Part shown: positions 35,070-42,642 of the stretch, in pieces | Numbering within the stretch: the first letter of the stretch is position 1 | Layout of the letters: every line of letters begins with the position of its first letter | DNA from: Anaerolineae bacterium | Lineage (GTDB): Bacteria > Chloroflexota > Anaerolineae > Promineifilales > Promineifilaceae | Direction of reading: 5' to 3' | DNA: 64,000 nucleotides | NCBI GenBank assembly: GCA_030425205.1 | Contig: JAUIAP010000002.1 | Location: forward strand, 124,001-188,000 | Program-made: the position numbers and the translations under genes | The notes under the pieces: generated by a model | What the model was told of the DNA's origin: nothing | Database searches by the model: none | What the model saw: only the letters and a program-made list of their open reading frames with translations

Positions 35070-35435
35070 TTAAATCCAATCGTCATTTGATGCCGTCAAC
35101 GCGCCACCTGCATCGCCCGTATTGATGAGACCAGCCGGTTCCAGCAATAGGATGTGGCATTCAGTGTGGGCAATCGGCCGATGTTGTACCCCTTTCGGCA
35201 CAACAAACACCTCGCCCGCCTGCATCACCACAGCATCCCTATCTGCCAGCTCAATCGTCAATTCTCCGTCCAGCACCATAAACAGTTCGTCCGTCTCATC
35301 ATGCTTGTGCCAGACAAACTCACCCTCTACCTTGACCACTTTGACATGATAATCGTTCAGTTGCGCGACGATTTTTGGCGACCAGTGGTCGTCAAAGAGA
35401 GCGAGTTTTTGTTGCAGGTTAATTACATGATTCAT
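35070..35435 (-). CDS. small single-domain cupin protein
   Basis: 121 residues. Cupin motif 1 is GEFVWHKHDETDELFMVLDGEL (metal ligands H-x-H and E; quoted in part as WHKHDETDE) and motif 2 is VPKGVQHRPIAHTE. It likely binds a divalent metal, but ligand or activity cannot be told. It lies between pheS (55-bp gap) and pheT (34-bp gap) on the same strand, so it should be cotranscribed with them and subject to the same attenuation. Confidence 0.82.
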   Translation of the reverse strand: MNHVINLQQKLALFDDHWSPKIVAQLNDYHVKVVKVEGEFVWHKHDETDELFMVLDGELTIELADRDAVVMQAGEVFVVPKGVQHRPIAHTECHILLLEPAGLINTGDAGGALTASNDDWI

Positions 35436-35457
35436 GATTACATTTGCCTAATTCAGC

Positions 35458-35486
35458 GCGTTGCCAACGAATCGTGTTGGCAACGC
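35458..35486. repeat. intercistronic hairpin between pheS and the cupin gene
   Basis: GCGTTGCCAAC pairs perfectly with GTTGGCAACGC over a 7-nt loop, 4 bp after the pheS stop. No T tract follows, so it may stabilise or partly process the operon message rather than terminate it. Confidence 0.6.
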
Positions 35487-35490
35487 TCGT

Positions 35491-36522
35491 TTAGAACTGC
35501 TCTAGAAAACGCAGGTCATTGCCCCAGAAATAACGAATATCGGGGATGCCATACTTGTTCATGACCATGCGCTCGATGCCCATGCCAAAGGCAAAACCTG
35601 TATACTTTTCAGGGTCGTAGCCGCCGTTGCGTAGGACAACAGGATGCACCATGCCACAGCCTAGAATCTCCAGCCAGCCCGTTCCCTTTGTGATGCGCCG
35701 GTCGCGTTCTGTCTCAGTGCCGAGATAGACATCCATCTCTGCGCTCGGTTCGGTGAATGGGAAGTAGCTGGCGCGGAAACGAGTGTTGACCGATCGGCCG
35801 AAAAGTCGTTTTGCGAATTCTGTCAATGTCCCCTTCAAATCTGCCAAAGAGATCGCCTCACCGATGACCAGCCCCTCAACTTGATGGAACTGAATTTCGG
35901 AACGCACCGTGATCTGCTCATTGCGATAGCACATGCCGGGCAGCACAACGCGAATTGGCTCGGGATTGAACTTGCGCATCGCAAGCATTTGTCCGCCGCT
36001 CGTATGCGTTCGCAGCAGCACGCCTTCATCTTCTGTATAGAAGGTGTCCTGCATATCGCGAGCGGGATGCTCGGGCGGCATGTTCAACTCTTCAAAGTTC
36101 AGTTGGTCAGTGACGACATCTTCACTGCGGAAGACTTGGAACCCCATGTCACCGAAAATTCGCAACACATCGCGCAGAACAGTGGTCGAGGGGTGCAAGC
36201 GTCCGACAGGCTGGGGTCGTCCGGGCAGGGTTACGTCAATCGCGTCACTGGCGATCTTCGCGTCGATCTCGGCCCGCTTCAATGCAGCTTGGCGCAACTG
36301 CAACTTTTCCTCAAGCTCATTCTTGATCTCGTTTAACCGCTTGCCAAACAGCGGTTTGTCCTCATTCGACAGCTTGCCGAACTGCCGTGACATCAGCTGA
36401 ACGCTTCCCTTCTTGCCCAGCGTTTCGCGATACCATTCAGTTGTTTGTTCTGTGGTTTCGGCCGATTCCAGCCCAGCCAAACCCACCTCATACGCCGCTT
36501 CTAACTGCTCCAAAATTGTCAT
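35491..36522 (-). CDS. pheS: phenylalanine-tRNA ligase alpha subunit
   Basis: 343 residues from ATG 36522 (MTILEQLEAAYEV), a normal length; the frame is open further upstream to 36591 but that part has no family likeness. N-terminal coiled coil about 1-90, then class II motifs: HPARDMQDTFY, LLRTHTSGGQM (motif 2 region), FHQVEGLVI, WLEILGCGMVHP and GFAFGMGIERMVM (motif 3). It catalyses Phe activation for the PheST enzyme. It follows a Phe-rich leader peptide and an intrinsic terminator, so expression should respond to charged tRNA-Phe. Confidence 0.95.
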   Translation of the reverse strand: MTILEQLEAAYEVGLAGLESAETTEQTTEWYRETLGKKGSVQLMSRQFGKLSNEDKPLFGKRLNEIKNELEEKLQLRQAALKRAEIDAKIASDAIDVTLPGRPQPVGRLHPSTTVLRDVLRIFGDMGFQVFRSEDVVTDQLNFEELNMPPEHPARDMQDTFYTEDEGVLLRTHTSGGQMLAMRKFNPEPIRVVLPGMCYRNEQITVRSEIQFHQVEGLVIGEAISLADLKGTLTEFAKRLFGRSVNTRFRASYFPFTEPSAEMDVYLGTETERDRRITKGTGWLEILGCGMVHPVVLRNGGYDPEKYTGFAFGMGIERMVMNKYGIPDIRYFWGNDLRFLEQF

Positions 36523-36622
36523 AGTTTCACCAAATTTAGTGGTAAGTGTTAAGTGATAAGTAAGGTCGTTATTATACTCTCCACGAATCACTCTTCACTA
36601 ACCACTTCTTCCTCTCAGACAT

Positions 36623-36649
36623 AAAAAAAGCGCGGCTACTAGCCGCGCT
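36623..36649 (-). terminator. attenuator terminator in the pheS leader
   Basis: On the minus strand AGCGCGGCTA and TAGCCGCGCT form a perfect, very G+C-rich stem (36629-36649) directly followed by seven T residues (36623-36629). It lies 31 bp after the leader-peptide stop and about 100 bp before pheS. Confidence 0.85.
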
Positions 36650-36679
36650 CCTAAAATTCTTACAAGACCCGCTTCAATC

Positions 36680-36751
36680 TCAGCCAGCAAGAATCGGCAC
36701 AGCCGTTCGCCCGTTGCTAAAAAAGAAGCTAAAAAATCGTTGCGTTAACAT
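36680..36751 (-). CDS. Phe-rich leader peptide of the pheST operon
   Basis: A 23-residue frame, ATG at 36751 to TGA at 36680, beginning MLTQRFFSFFFS. Five of residues 6-11 are Phe, with one Ser between, as in the pheM and pheL leader peptides of enterobacteria. It is followed by an intrinsic terminator and then pheS. The ATG lies 6 bp after a strong -10 box, so the transcript should start at or beside the ATG and be translated without a Shine-Dalgarno. Phe starvation should stall the ribosome at codons 6-11 and favour an antiterminator; the competing helix was not worked out. Confidence 0.8.
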   Translation of the reverse strand: MLTQRFFSFFFSNGRTAVPILAG

Positions 36752-36757
36752 GTGGCA

Positions 36758-36786
36758 AGCATAACAAGATGTGAGAACGCTGTCAA
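36758..36786 (-). promoter_or_regulatory. strong sigma-70 promoter of the pheST operon
   Basis: On the minus strand TTGACA (36786-36781), 17 bp, TATGCT (36763-36758). The predicted start falls at about 36751, the A of the leader-peptide ATG. Confidence 0.85.
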
Positions 36787-36829
36787 GTGCGGCTATGCAC
36801 GCAATCGGCTACAATGCGACTGTTAAATT

Positions 36830-37960
36830 ATGGCCTCTCTCAATCTCCCCAAGCACACCTACATCACCACGCAACAGACATGGCAACGTTGCCTTGCCGA
36901 ATTGCGCAGCGTCAAGCAGTTCGCCATCGATCTCGAATCGAACGGTCTGCACGCCTACAGTGAAGAAATTTGTCTGATCCAAATATCGACGCGCAAGCAC
37001 GATTACATCATCGATCCGCAAGGTGAATTCGAGCTGGATGATTTGGGCGCAATCATTGAAAATCCCGCCATCGAAAAGGTGCTACACGCCTCTGAATATG
37101 ACATCATTTTGATGCAGCGGGAGCAGGGTTGGACGCTCAACAACCTGTTTGACACGATGTGGGGGGCGCGGGTTTTGGGACATGAAAAGATCGGTCTTGC
37201 CAATATGCTCGATGCATTTTATGGCTTCCGGCTCGACAAAAAATATCAGCGACACAACTGGTGTCAGCGACCGCTCGAACGTGACCAGTTAGAATATGCG
37301 CAAGCAGACACCCATTTTTTGCTGCGCCTGCGTGATGATATGGAAGTGCAACTCCGTGAGGCGGGACGTTGGGCGGAGACGCTGGAAATTTTTGAAGAGC
37401 AGTCGAGCGTAAAATTGCCCGACACCTCATTTTCGGCCGATTCCTTCTGGCAAATCAACGGCGCGTATGACCTCGCTCCCCGTAACCGCGCCATCCTGCG
37501 CGAACTCACGATCCTACGTGATGAGGAAGCCTACTATCGCAACCGCCCTCACTTCAAAATTTTGGGCAATAAGACGTTGTTGCAACTGGCCGCGCGCGCT
37601 CCACGCCATCTTTCACAGCTTTATGACATCAAAGGGATGAACAGTCGTCAGGTGCAACGTTATGGGCGAAAGGTTCTGCAAGCCATTGCTACGGGTCGCA
37701 CGGCACCGATTCCACAACCGCCAAATCGGCCGAAACGTCCACGCGATGAGGTGTTGACGCGCTATGAAGCCCTGCATCATTGGCGCAAGGAAAAGGCTAT
37801 TGAACGTGGGGTGGCGTCTGATGTCGTTGTGACACGCACCATGTTGTGGGACCTTGCGGAGCTTGCGCCTGAAAATTCGGCCGAACTCACGATGCTCGGC
37901 AAAGCTCGTCATGAACTCTATGCCGACGAAATTATTGCCACTCTTAAAAGCGTGGGTTGA
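36830..37960 (+). CDS. rnd: ribonuclease D
   Basis: 376 residues. DEDDy exonuclease domain about 1-200: FAIDLESNGLHAY (DxE), VLHASEYDIILM, and EYAQADTHFLLRL (Tyr-x3-Asp). HRDC-type helical domains follow (RNRAILRELTILRDEEAYYRNRPHFKI about 222-300, and a second about 305-376). RNase D trims the 3' ends of tRNA and other stable RNAs. The gene is divergent from the pheST leader; TACAAT at 36810-36815 could be its -10 box, with a 14-bp gap to the ATG. Confidence 0.9.
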   Translation: MASLNLPKHTYITTQQTWQRCLAELRSVKQFAIDLESNGLHAYSEEICLIQISTRKHDYIIDPQGEFELDDLGAIIENPAIEKVLHASEYDIILMQREQGWTLNNLFDTMWGARVLGHEKIGLANMLDAFYGFRLDKKYQRHNWCQRPLERDQLEYAQADTHFLLRLRDDMEVQLREAGRWAETLEIFEEQSSVKLPDTSFSADSFWQINGAYDLAPRNRAILRELTILRDEEAYYRNRPHFKILGNKTLLQLAARAPRHLSQLYDIKGMNSRQVQRYGRKVLQAIATGRTAPIPQPPNRPKRPRDEVLTRYEALHHWRKEKAIERGVASDVVVTRTMLWDLAELAPENSAELTMLGKARHELYADEIIATLKSVG

Positions 37961-37965
37961 TCCGC

Positions 37966-38241
37966 CTAAAATCCAATTTCAAACATTGCCTCTAAATCGT
38001 GTTTTGAATGTACTTTGAAGGAGATCAGCGTCTCTGAATCGATAATGCCGTCCGCCTGTAGCATCTCTCCAGTCACCAAATCAGCCAGCGCCTCATTGTT
38101 CGGCACGCGCAATATCGCCACCAAATCGTAGCGACCAGCCACAGAAAACACCTCTGAAATCCCCTTGATGCTGATAAGTTGCCCAGCGACATCATTGATC
38201 TGATCGCGTTCAATCTTTAGTAATACAATTGCAGAAACCAT
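37966..38241 (-). CDS. stand-alone Lrp/AsnC ligand-binding (RAM) domain protein
   Basis: 91 residues covering only the AsnC C-terminal RAM domain: AIVLLKIERDQINDVA, GISEVFSVAGRYDLVAILRV and ETLISFKVHSKHDLE. There is no helix-turn-helix. Such stand-alone RAM proteins assemble like Lrp regulators and bind amino acids. GGAG precedes the ATG. Its neighbour upstream is tryptophan 2,3-dioxygenase, so a link to Trp sensing is possible but not shown. Confidence 0.88.
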   Translation of the reverse strand: MVSAIVLLKIERDQINDVAGQLISIKGISEVFSVAGRYDLVAILRVPNNEALADLVTGEMLQADGIIDSETLISFKVHSKHDLEAMFEIGF

Positions 38242-38387
38242 ATTTTTCTCCGCTGTGAAAATCTAAATTTATAGTAGCTATTTCGATGTGATAAAGAAAC
38301 GCAATGCGTGTCTGTGAATGATTACGCACCACGCATCACGCACCACGTCATCTTAAAAGCCTTTCTAACTATATTGCCCATTATAAC

Positions 38388-39188
38388 CTACAACCGTCCG
38401 CGAATCGCCCACAGATCGGGGTAGAGTGGCTGCAACGTCGTTGCTAGATACTGCGCTCCCGCTGATCCGCCGGTTCCCGGTTTTGTTCCAATTGTGCGCT
38501 GCACCATTTTGACATGGCGATACCGCCACTCCTGCAACCCTTCATCTAAATCGACCATACGCTCGGCGATGCGTGCGGCGGGTGTGTTGGCGCGATAGGC
38601 GTTGATCAGCGCATCTTGCACACCTGCTGATGGTGCGATCGCCTGTGTTACATCGCGCATGAGCTGTTCTTCTGGAATCGCAAAGCCACTTTCATGCACG
38701 TAGGTGAGAAATGCATCCCAAAGTGTTGGTTGGTCATAGCGTATGGCGAGGCGTTCTTGACCAAAAACATCGGCCGAAAAGTGCCCCAGCATATTCTTCC
38801 GCTTATGCCCCAACACAAATTCTACCTCCCGAAACTGGACAGATTGAAAGCCGCTGCTCCGGCCTAAAAAGTCGCGGAACGACAAAAATTCGAGCGGCGT
38901 CATCGTCTCAAGAATATCGATCTGGCTAACGATCGTTTTGAGAATGGTCAGAATGCGGCGAAAGGTGTGAATGGCCTGTGTGGTTGCACCCGCACGCAGC
39001 GACTCGATCAGATAGTCAATTTCGTGTAGCAACTGTTTGAACCACAACTCATAGACTTGATGGATGATGATAAACAGCATCTCGTCATGCTCAAAGTTGC
39101 CGTCGATATTTGATTGGGGGCGTTGCGCCGTGAGGAGTTGGTCAAGTGCCAAGTAGGAAACATAGTTGAGGGCAGATTGGTCGTTCAT
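38388..39188 (-). CDS. kynA: tryptophan 2,3-dioxygenase
   Basis: 266 residues, normal for bacterial enzymes. YVSYLALDQLLTAQRP, HDEMLFIIIHQVYELWFKQLLHE (the His is next to the haem pocket; quoted as FIIIHQVYELWFKQ), FLSFRDFLGRSSGFQSVQFR and the C-terminal haem-ligand and substrate region RYRHVKMVQRTIG with GTGGSAG. It opens Trp to N-formylkynurenine in the first step of the kynurenine pathway. No kynB or kynU is in the window. Confidence 0.93.
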   Translation of the reverse strand: MNDQSALNYVSYLALDQLLTAQRPQSNIDGNFEHDEMLFIIIHQVYELWFKQLLHEIDYLIESLRAGATTQAIHTFRRILTILKTIVSQIDILETMTPLEFLSFRDFLGRSSGFQSVQFREVEFVLGHKRKNMLGHFSADVFGQERLAIRYDQPTLWDAFLTYVHESGFAIPEEQLMRDVTQAIAPSAGVQDALINAYRANTPAARIAERMVDLDEGLQEWRYRHVKMVQRTIGTKPGTGGSAGAQYLATTLQPLYPDLWAIRGRL

Positions 39189-39199
39189 AAGATTGGAGT

Positions 39200-39216
39200 G
39201 CGACCTGTTTGGTCGC
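39200..39216. repeat. GCGACC/GGTCGC palindrome upstream of kynA
   Basis: GCGACC, TGTTT, GGTCGC. Related to the arms of the double palindrome at 58069-58120. It starts the 39189-39674 gene-free stretch. Confidence 0.5.
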
Positions 39217-39379
39217 TGCTCGTTAGATTTGTTTGTGTGCTTCTCGTAGATGGGTTAACTGGTCATGGCCGACGCCGTGCTGTTGCCGCCATTTTTTGGA
39301 CCATAACAAGCGCAAACTCATCCTGAAATCGTAACAACAATGCTAAGAAATGCCCAATCAATTTCACACTACGAAATGA

Positions 39380-39484
39380 GTACAGTGTAAAGTAAATTTT
39401 ATGGGGTTGTCATTTTTCAACGTTGCGGGAATCTAGTTTTAGAAAAGAGTAGATACCTGCCTTCGCAGGTATGACAGGACTTAC
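39380..39484. repeat. roughly 105-bp REP-like intergenic repeat, copy 2
   Basis: Same orientation as copy 1 (25653-25756), from GTACAGTGTAAAGTAAATTT to GACAGGACTTAC, with the shared TACCTGC-CTTC-GCAGGTA hairpin conserved exactly. Confidence 0.8.
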
Positions 39485-39499
39485 TGCACGATGTAATGA

Positions 39500-39535
39500 G
39501 TGTGGTGCATCATCACAGTGTGGTGCATCATCACA
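39500..39535. repeat. 18-bp tandem duplication
   Basis: GTGTGGTGCATCATCACA occurs twice back to back, next to a GTAACGCACCACGC word of the ACGCACCACG family. Confidence 0.7.
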
Positions 39536-39636
39536 TTGTAACGCACCACGCAGAGCGGAGTTCAACCCTGTCACTAATGGCTGGGCCTTAAACGTTAGTG
39601 AAGCTGGAAAGAGATGCTTACACATTGTCGAATGTC

Positions 39637-39642
39637 TATAAT
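39637..39642 (+). promoter_or_regulatory. -10 box of the DUF1499 gene
   Basis: TATAAT, 32 bp before the ATG at 39675. No convincing -35. Confidence 0.4.
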
Positions 39643-39674
39643 GCGAGACAAAATTAGACCCAAATGGTAAAACG

Positions 39675-40130
39675 ATGTTAAAGAAACGAATTTTCCAAAT
39701 TCCAGCCACACTGGTTGCGCTATTTATTGGCTCGCTTTTTGCACAGGGGGCGTTTTCAACGTCTCGCGCAAAAGGCGTAATCGACGGCCGTCTTGCCAAA
39801 GCGTACCCAGCTAAACCAAACAATGTCACCTCCTATGAGGCGGGTGCCTATCCAAAGATGGAGCCGATTGCGTATGATGGCGACCGTGACGTGGCGAAGG
39901 TAAAATTATTGCAGGTGATTGACAGCATGCCGCGCTCTCTCGTGGTCAAAGATGAGGGCGATTATCTGCATGTCACCTTTACCTCACGTCTGTTCCGTTT
40001 TGTCGATGATGTCGAATTTCTCTTTACGGATGATGTGATTCACTTCCGTTCGGCCTCTCGTGCTGGCTACAGCGATTTGGGTGCAAACCAGAAGCGTATG
40101 GAAGAGATTCGCGATCGGTTTGAGCAGTAA
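39675..40130 (+). CDS. DUF1499 family protein
   Basis: 151 residues. One N-terminal hydrophobic segment (IPATLVALFIGSLFAQG) acts as a signal or anchor. The body matches DUF1499: NVTSYEAGAYPKMEPI, AKVKLLQVIDSMPRSLVV, DYLHVTFTSRLFRFVDDVEFLFTDDVIHFRSASRAGYSDLGANQKRMEEIR, seen as TSRLFRFVDDVEF and RSASRAGYSDLGANQ. The family is widespread and of unknown function. The TolB-like gene follows 52 bp downstream. Confidence 0.85.
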   Translation: MLKKRIFQIPATLVALFIGSLFAQGAFSTSRAKGVIDGRLAKAYPAKPNNVTSYEAGAYPKMEPIAYDGDRDVAKVKLLQVIDSMPRSLVVKDEGDYLHVTFTSRLFRFVDDVEFLFTDDVIHFRSASRAGYSDLGANQKRMEEIRDRFEQ

Positions 40131-40182
40131 GTGGCGCTTTTTGCCAAATGAAAAGAGGTGGTGCGTGGGGCGTCGTTTGGAT

Positions 40183-41280
40183 ATGCACTACTTGCGAGGC
40201 ATGACGCTGCAACGCTGCCTTCTGTTTCTTTGGTTACTGCTTGCGCTGATTGGCTGTGAGCGTCCTGCGGCGGAGCCGCGCGTTTTGTTCTTACGTGGCG
40301 ATCCTGCCCAACTTTTTGTCCATAATCTGACGACTGGAGAAGAGACCCAACTGACCGATGCACCGTTTGGTCTGTTTGACTTTGTCGAGAGCGATGGCAA
40401 TGTGATCACGGTGCAAGAGCGCGAGGATGGGGGGGCGGATTTGTGGTTGTTGGAACTCAACGAGGGGAAATATACACCGCTCGTCGAATGTCCACAGGTG
40501 CGTTGTGATCAGCCGAGCTGGTCGGCCGATGGTCGGCGCGTCATCTACGTGCAACGTTCTCCACTGGGGGAGACACCACGTCTCTATTGGCTCGATAGTC
40601 AAACGGGGGAAACGACGCCCGTTTTCTCTGAGCCGAACGTTTTGGGCTATTTGCCGCGATTATCGGCCGATGATCGCTATCTCAGTTTTGTTTCATTCGG
40701 TAAATCTCTCGACTTGGGTGAGGGGCACAGTATCGGAGATGGACATAACCATGATCTGCAACCCAACACGCAGCAGGTCATCGTCTACGATTTTGAGACG
40801 GGTCGGCAGATTGTCGTGCCAAACCGCATGAATAGTGCTGGCACATGGCAGCCAACGGGCGCGATGATGCTCTTTTCAGACCTACAATTTTTTGGTGAAC
40901 GTTTTGGCATCCATCTATTGACGATTGATCTCACAACGGGCGATGTGAGTGACATCAGTGATGCGCGGCTGGTTGAAGATGGCTCGCCCGAATGGTCGGC
41001 CGATGGGCAGCGCATCGTCTTTACGCGCGCGCTGGCAAGCACGGCGATGGGACGGCAAATCTGGTTGATGGATGTTGATGGGGGGAATCAGGTGCAGTTG
41101 ACGGAGAATGCGAATTGGCATCATGGGCAACCGCTATTTTCGGCCGATTCTTCCCAACTGCTTTTTCAACGCTTTGACACAACGCAGCCAACATTGCCAC
41201 CACAGATTTGGATAATGGATATTGCAACGGGTGAGGAGCGGCTGATTGGTGAGGGAAATCGGCCGAAATTTCTGCCCTAG
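40183..41280 (+). CDS. TolB-like beta-propeller lipoprotein
   Basis: 365 residues from ATG 40183; ATG 40201 would also give a good signal peptide. Lipobox LALIGC. Repeats of the TolB/PD40 type follow: QLFVHNLTTGEETQLTD, DLWLLELNEGKYTPL, QPSWSADGRRVIYVQ, LPRLSADDRYLSFV, SPEWSADGQRIVFTR, QIWLMDVDGGNQVQLTE and GQPLFSADSSQLLFQR, about six blades. Likely a periplasmic or surface binding scaffold. The SAD motif of four blades is encoded by TCGGCCGA at about 40530, 40665, 40997 and 41141. Confidence 0.82.
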   Translation: MHYLRGMTLQRCLLFLWLLLALIGCERPAAEPRVLFLRGDPAQLFVHNLTTGEETQLTDAPFGLFDFVESDGNVITVQEREDGGADLWLLELNEGKYTPLVECPQVRCDQPSWSADGRRVIYVQRSPLGETPRLYWLDSQTGETTPVFSEPNVLGYLPRLSADDRYLSFVSFGKSLDLGEGHSIGDGHNHDLQPNTQQVIVYDFETGRQIVVPNRMNSAGTWQPTGAMMLFSDLQFFGERFGIHLLTIDLTTGDVSDISDARLVEDGSPEWSADGQRIVFTRALASTAMGRQIWLMDVDGGNQVQLTENANWHHGQPLFSADSSQLLFQRFDTTQPTLPPQIWIMDIATGEERLIGEGNRPKFLP

Positions 41281-41285
41281 CGTGG

Positions 41286-42449
41286 CTACTCTTTTACCAC
41301 TGGTGGCTGCCCGTTTACGATGAGCGGCTCCTGCTTAATATGTCCGTTTGCCTCACGCACGGCCTCGCGCACATAGCGGTCAAACCGTTTGACATACTGG
41401 GTTAGACTCATCTCTTCGACGATCTTTTTTCGGCCGAAACGCCCCATCCGCTCCGCCTCATCAGGATTATCGAGCAAATAACGGATCGCATGTCGCAAGG
41501 TCACCGGGTCTTCGGGCGGCACATAGAAGCCATTCTCGTCGTGGATGACAACATCGGTCTGGCCCGGCGTGCTCGTGCAGACAATCGCCTTTTCCATCGA
41601 CATCGCCTCTAGCAGTGCCGTCACCCCTGCCTGAAATTCGACATGATAGAGCGGCATCACGACAAACTCACTGTGTGCATAGAGCGCACGCAGTTCATGT
41701 TGTGTGAAGCGTTGAACATGTACGTTGTCGGGAATTTCGGCGCGTTCGGTCGTGTCGTCACGCTTTGACCATGGGCTGCCCGCCGCGATCACGACCTGCA
41801 CATCTAATCCGCGCACCGCTTCCACCAACGTTGGGTAGTCCCGAAACTCTAGTCCAACCGCGCAAATGGTCGGCAAGCCCGGATAGTGTAGATCAAGCTC
41901 AGGACGAATGTCTTCGTAGAGCGGGCTGGGAGAGAAAAAGTCGTCATCGACCATAAAGGGTGTGAAGACGACGCGCCGCGAGCGCACGCCCCAACGCGCC
42001 TGAATAAACTCTTTTTGCCATGTCGAGTAGACGTAGAAAATGTCGATGTGGGTATGAATGCGCAGATAATCGAAGAAAAGCATCTTTTTGCCGACCGAGA
42101 GAATATGCACGATCATCATGTGTGTCGGTCGCTTGCGGTCAAAGATGCCCAAAAATTTAAGCAGGATGGCTAGTGGAATACCGATCTGTTCGCCATCGGT
42201 GAAAATAACCTTATAGTTTTTGCGCAGAACGAAACATGCCCACGCGATCAGCAGATTGATGCCGCCAAACCTTTCTAGAAATCGGCCGAATCCGCCGCCA
42301 ACTTCCCGCGCTTTTGGCACATCCAAAAGGTCTGCGTCAAATGCGTCGGCCATGTGGATATAGTCCGCCATCGGCCGATTGCCGCGCGCGATCTCATCCA
42401 GAATGTCCTCTTTAATTGTGCCAGATACAGTCAGCAATACGTCACTCAT
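41286..42449 (-). CDS. GT4-like glycosyltransferase
   Basis: 387 residues. The GT-B C-terminal half has PTICAVGLEFRDYPTLVEAVRG, HVQRFTQHELRALYAHSEFVVMPLYHVEFQAGVTALLEAMSMEKAIV (in part: MPLYHVEFQAG, LLEAMSMEKA) and GFYVPPEDPVTLRHAIRYLLD. The N-terminal half has FTDGEQIGIPLAILLKFLG, similar to proteins that act near the membrane. Substrate unknown. It is the distal gene on the leftward-read side of the exopolysaccharide cluster and converges with the TolB-like gene 5 bp away. Confidence 0.82.
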   Translation of the reverse strand: MSDVLLTVSGTIKEDILDEIARGNRPMADYIHMADAFDADLLDVPKAREVGGGFGRFLERFGGINLLIAWACFVLRKNYKVIFTDGEQIGIPLAILLKFLGIFDRKRPTHMMIVHILSVGKKMLFFDYLRIHTHIDIFYVYSTWQKEFIQARWGVRSRRVVFTPFMVDDDFFSPSPLYEDIRPELDLHYPGLPTICAVGLEFRDYPTLVEAVRGLDVQVVIAAGSPWSKRDDTTERAEIPDNVHVQRFTQHELRALYAHSEFVVMPLYHVEFQAGVTALLEAMSMEKAIVCTSTPGQTDVVIHDENGFYVPPEDPVTLRHAIRYLLDNPDEAERMGRFGRKKIVEEMSLTQYVKRFDRYVREAVREANGHIKQEPLIVNGQPPVVKE

Positions 42450-42642
42450 GATAATGTCCCGATACTACAGCGCAAAGGATTTGGTTCCAGCGTTAAACCT
42501 GCATTTCTGCTTCAGTTGTTGAAAATGTGGGAGCCAATGTGGGGGCTACCGATACAGTGTGAAATGTGGGAAGTGATCAATGCGACGCGATAGACAATCG
42601 CCACGCATCACGCTCCACGTGCGGCCGTGCCGCATTAACGTT

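Noticed and set aside
36523..36830. T-box riboswitch upstream of pheS
   Set aside because: No T-box consensus was found; the Phe-rich leader peptide and terminator explain the region better.
39500..39535. CRISPR-like short repeat
   Set aside because: Only two adjacent units with no spacers and no cas genes.
40060..40182. TolB-like gene start at 40060 inside the DUF1499 gene
   Set aside because: The signal peptide and lipobox begin only after the ATG at 40183 or 40201.
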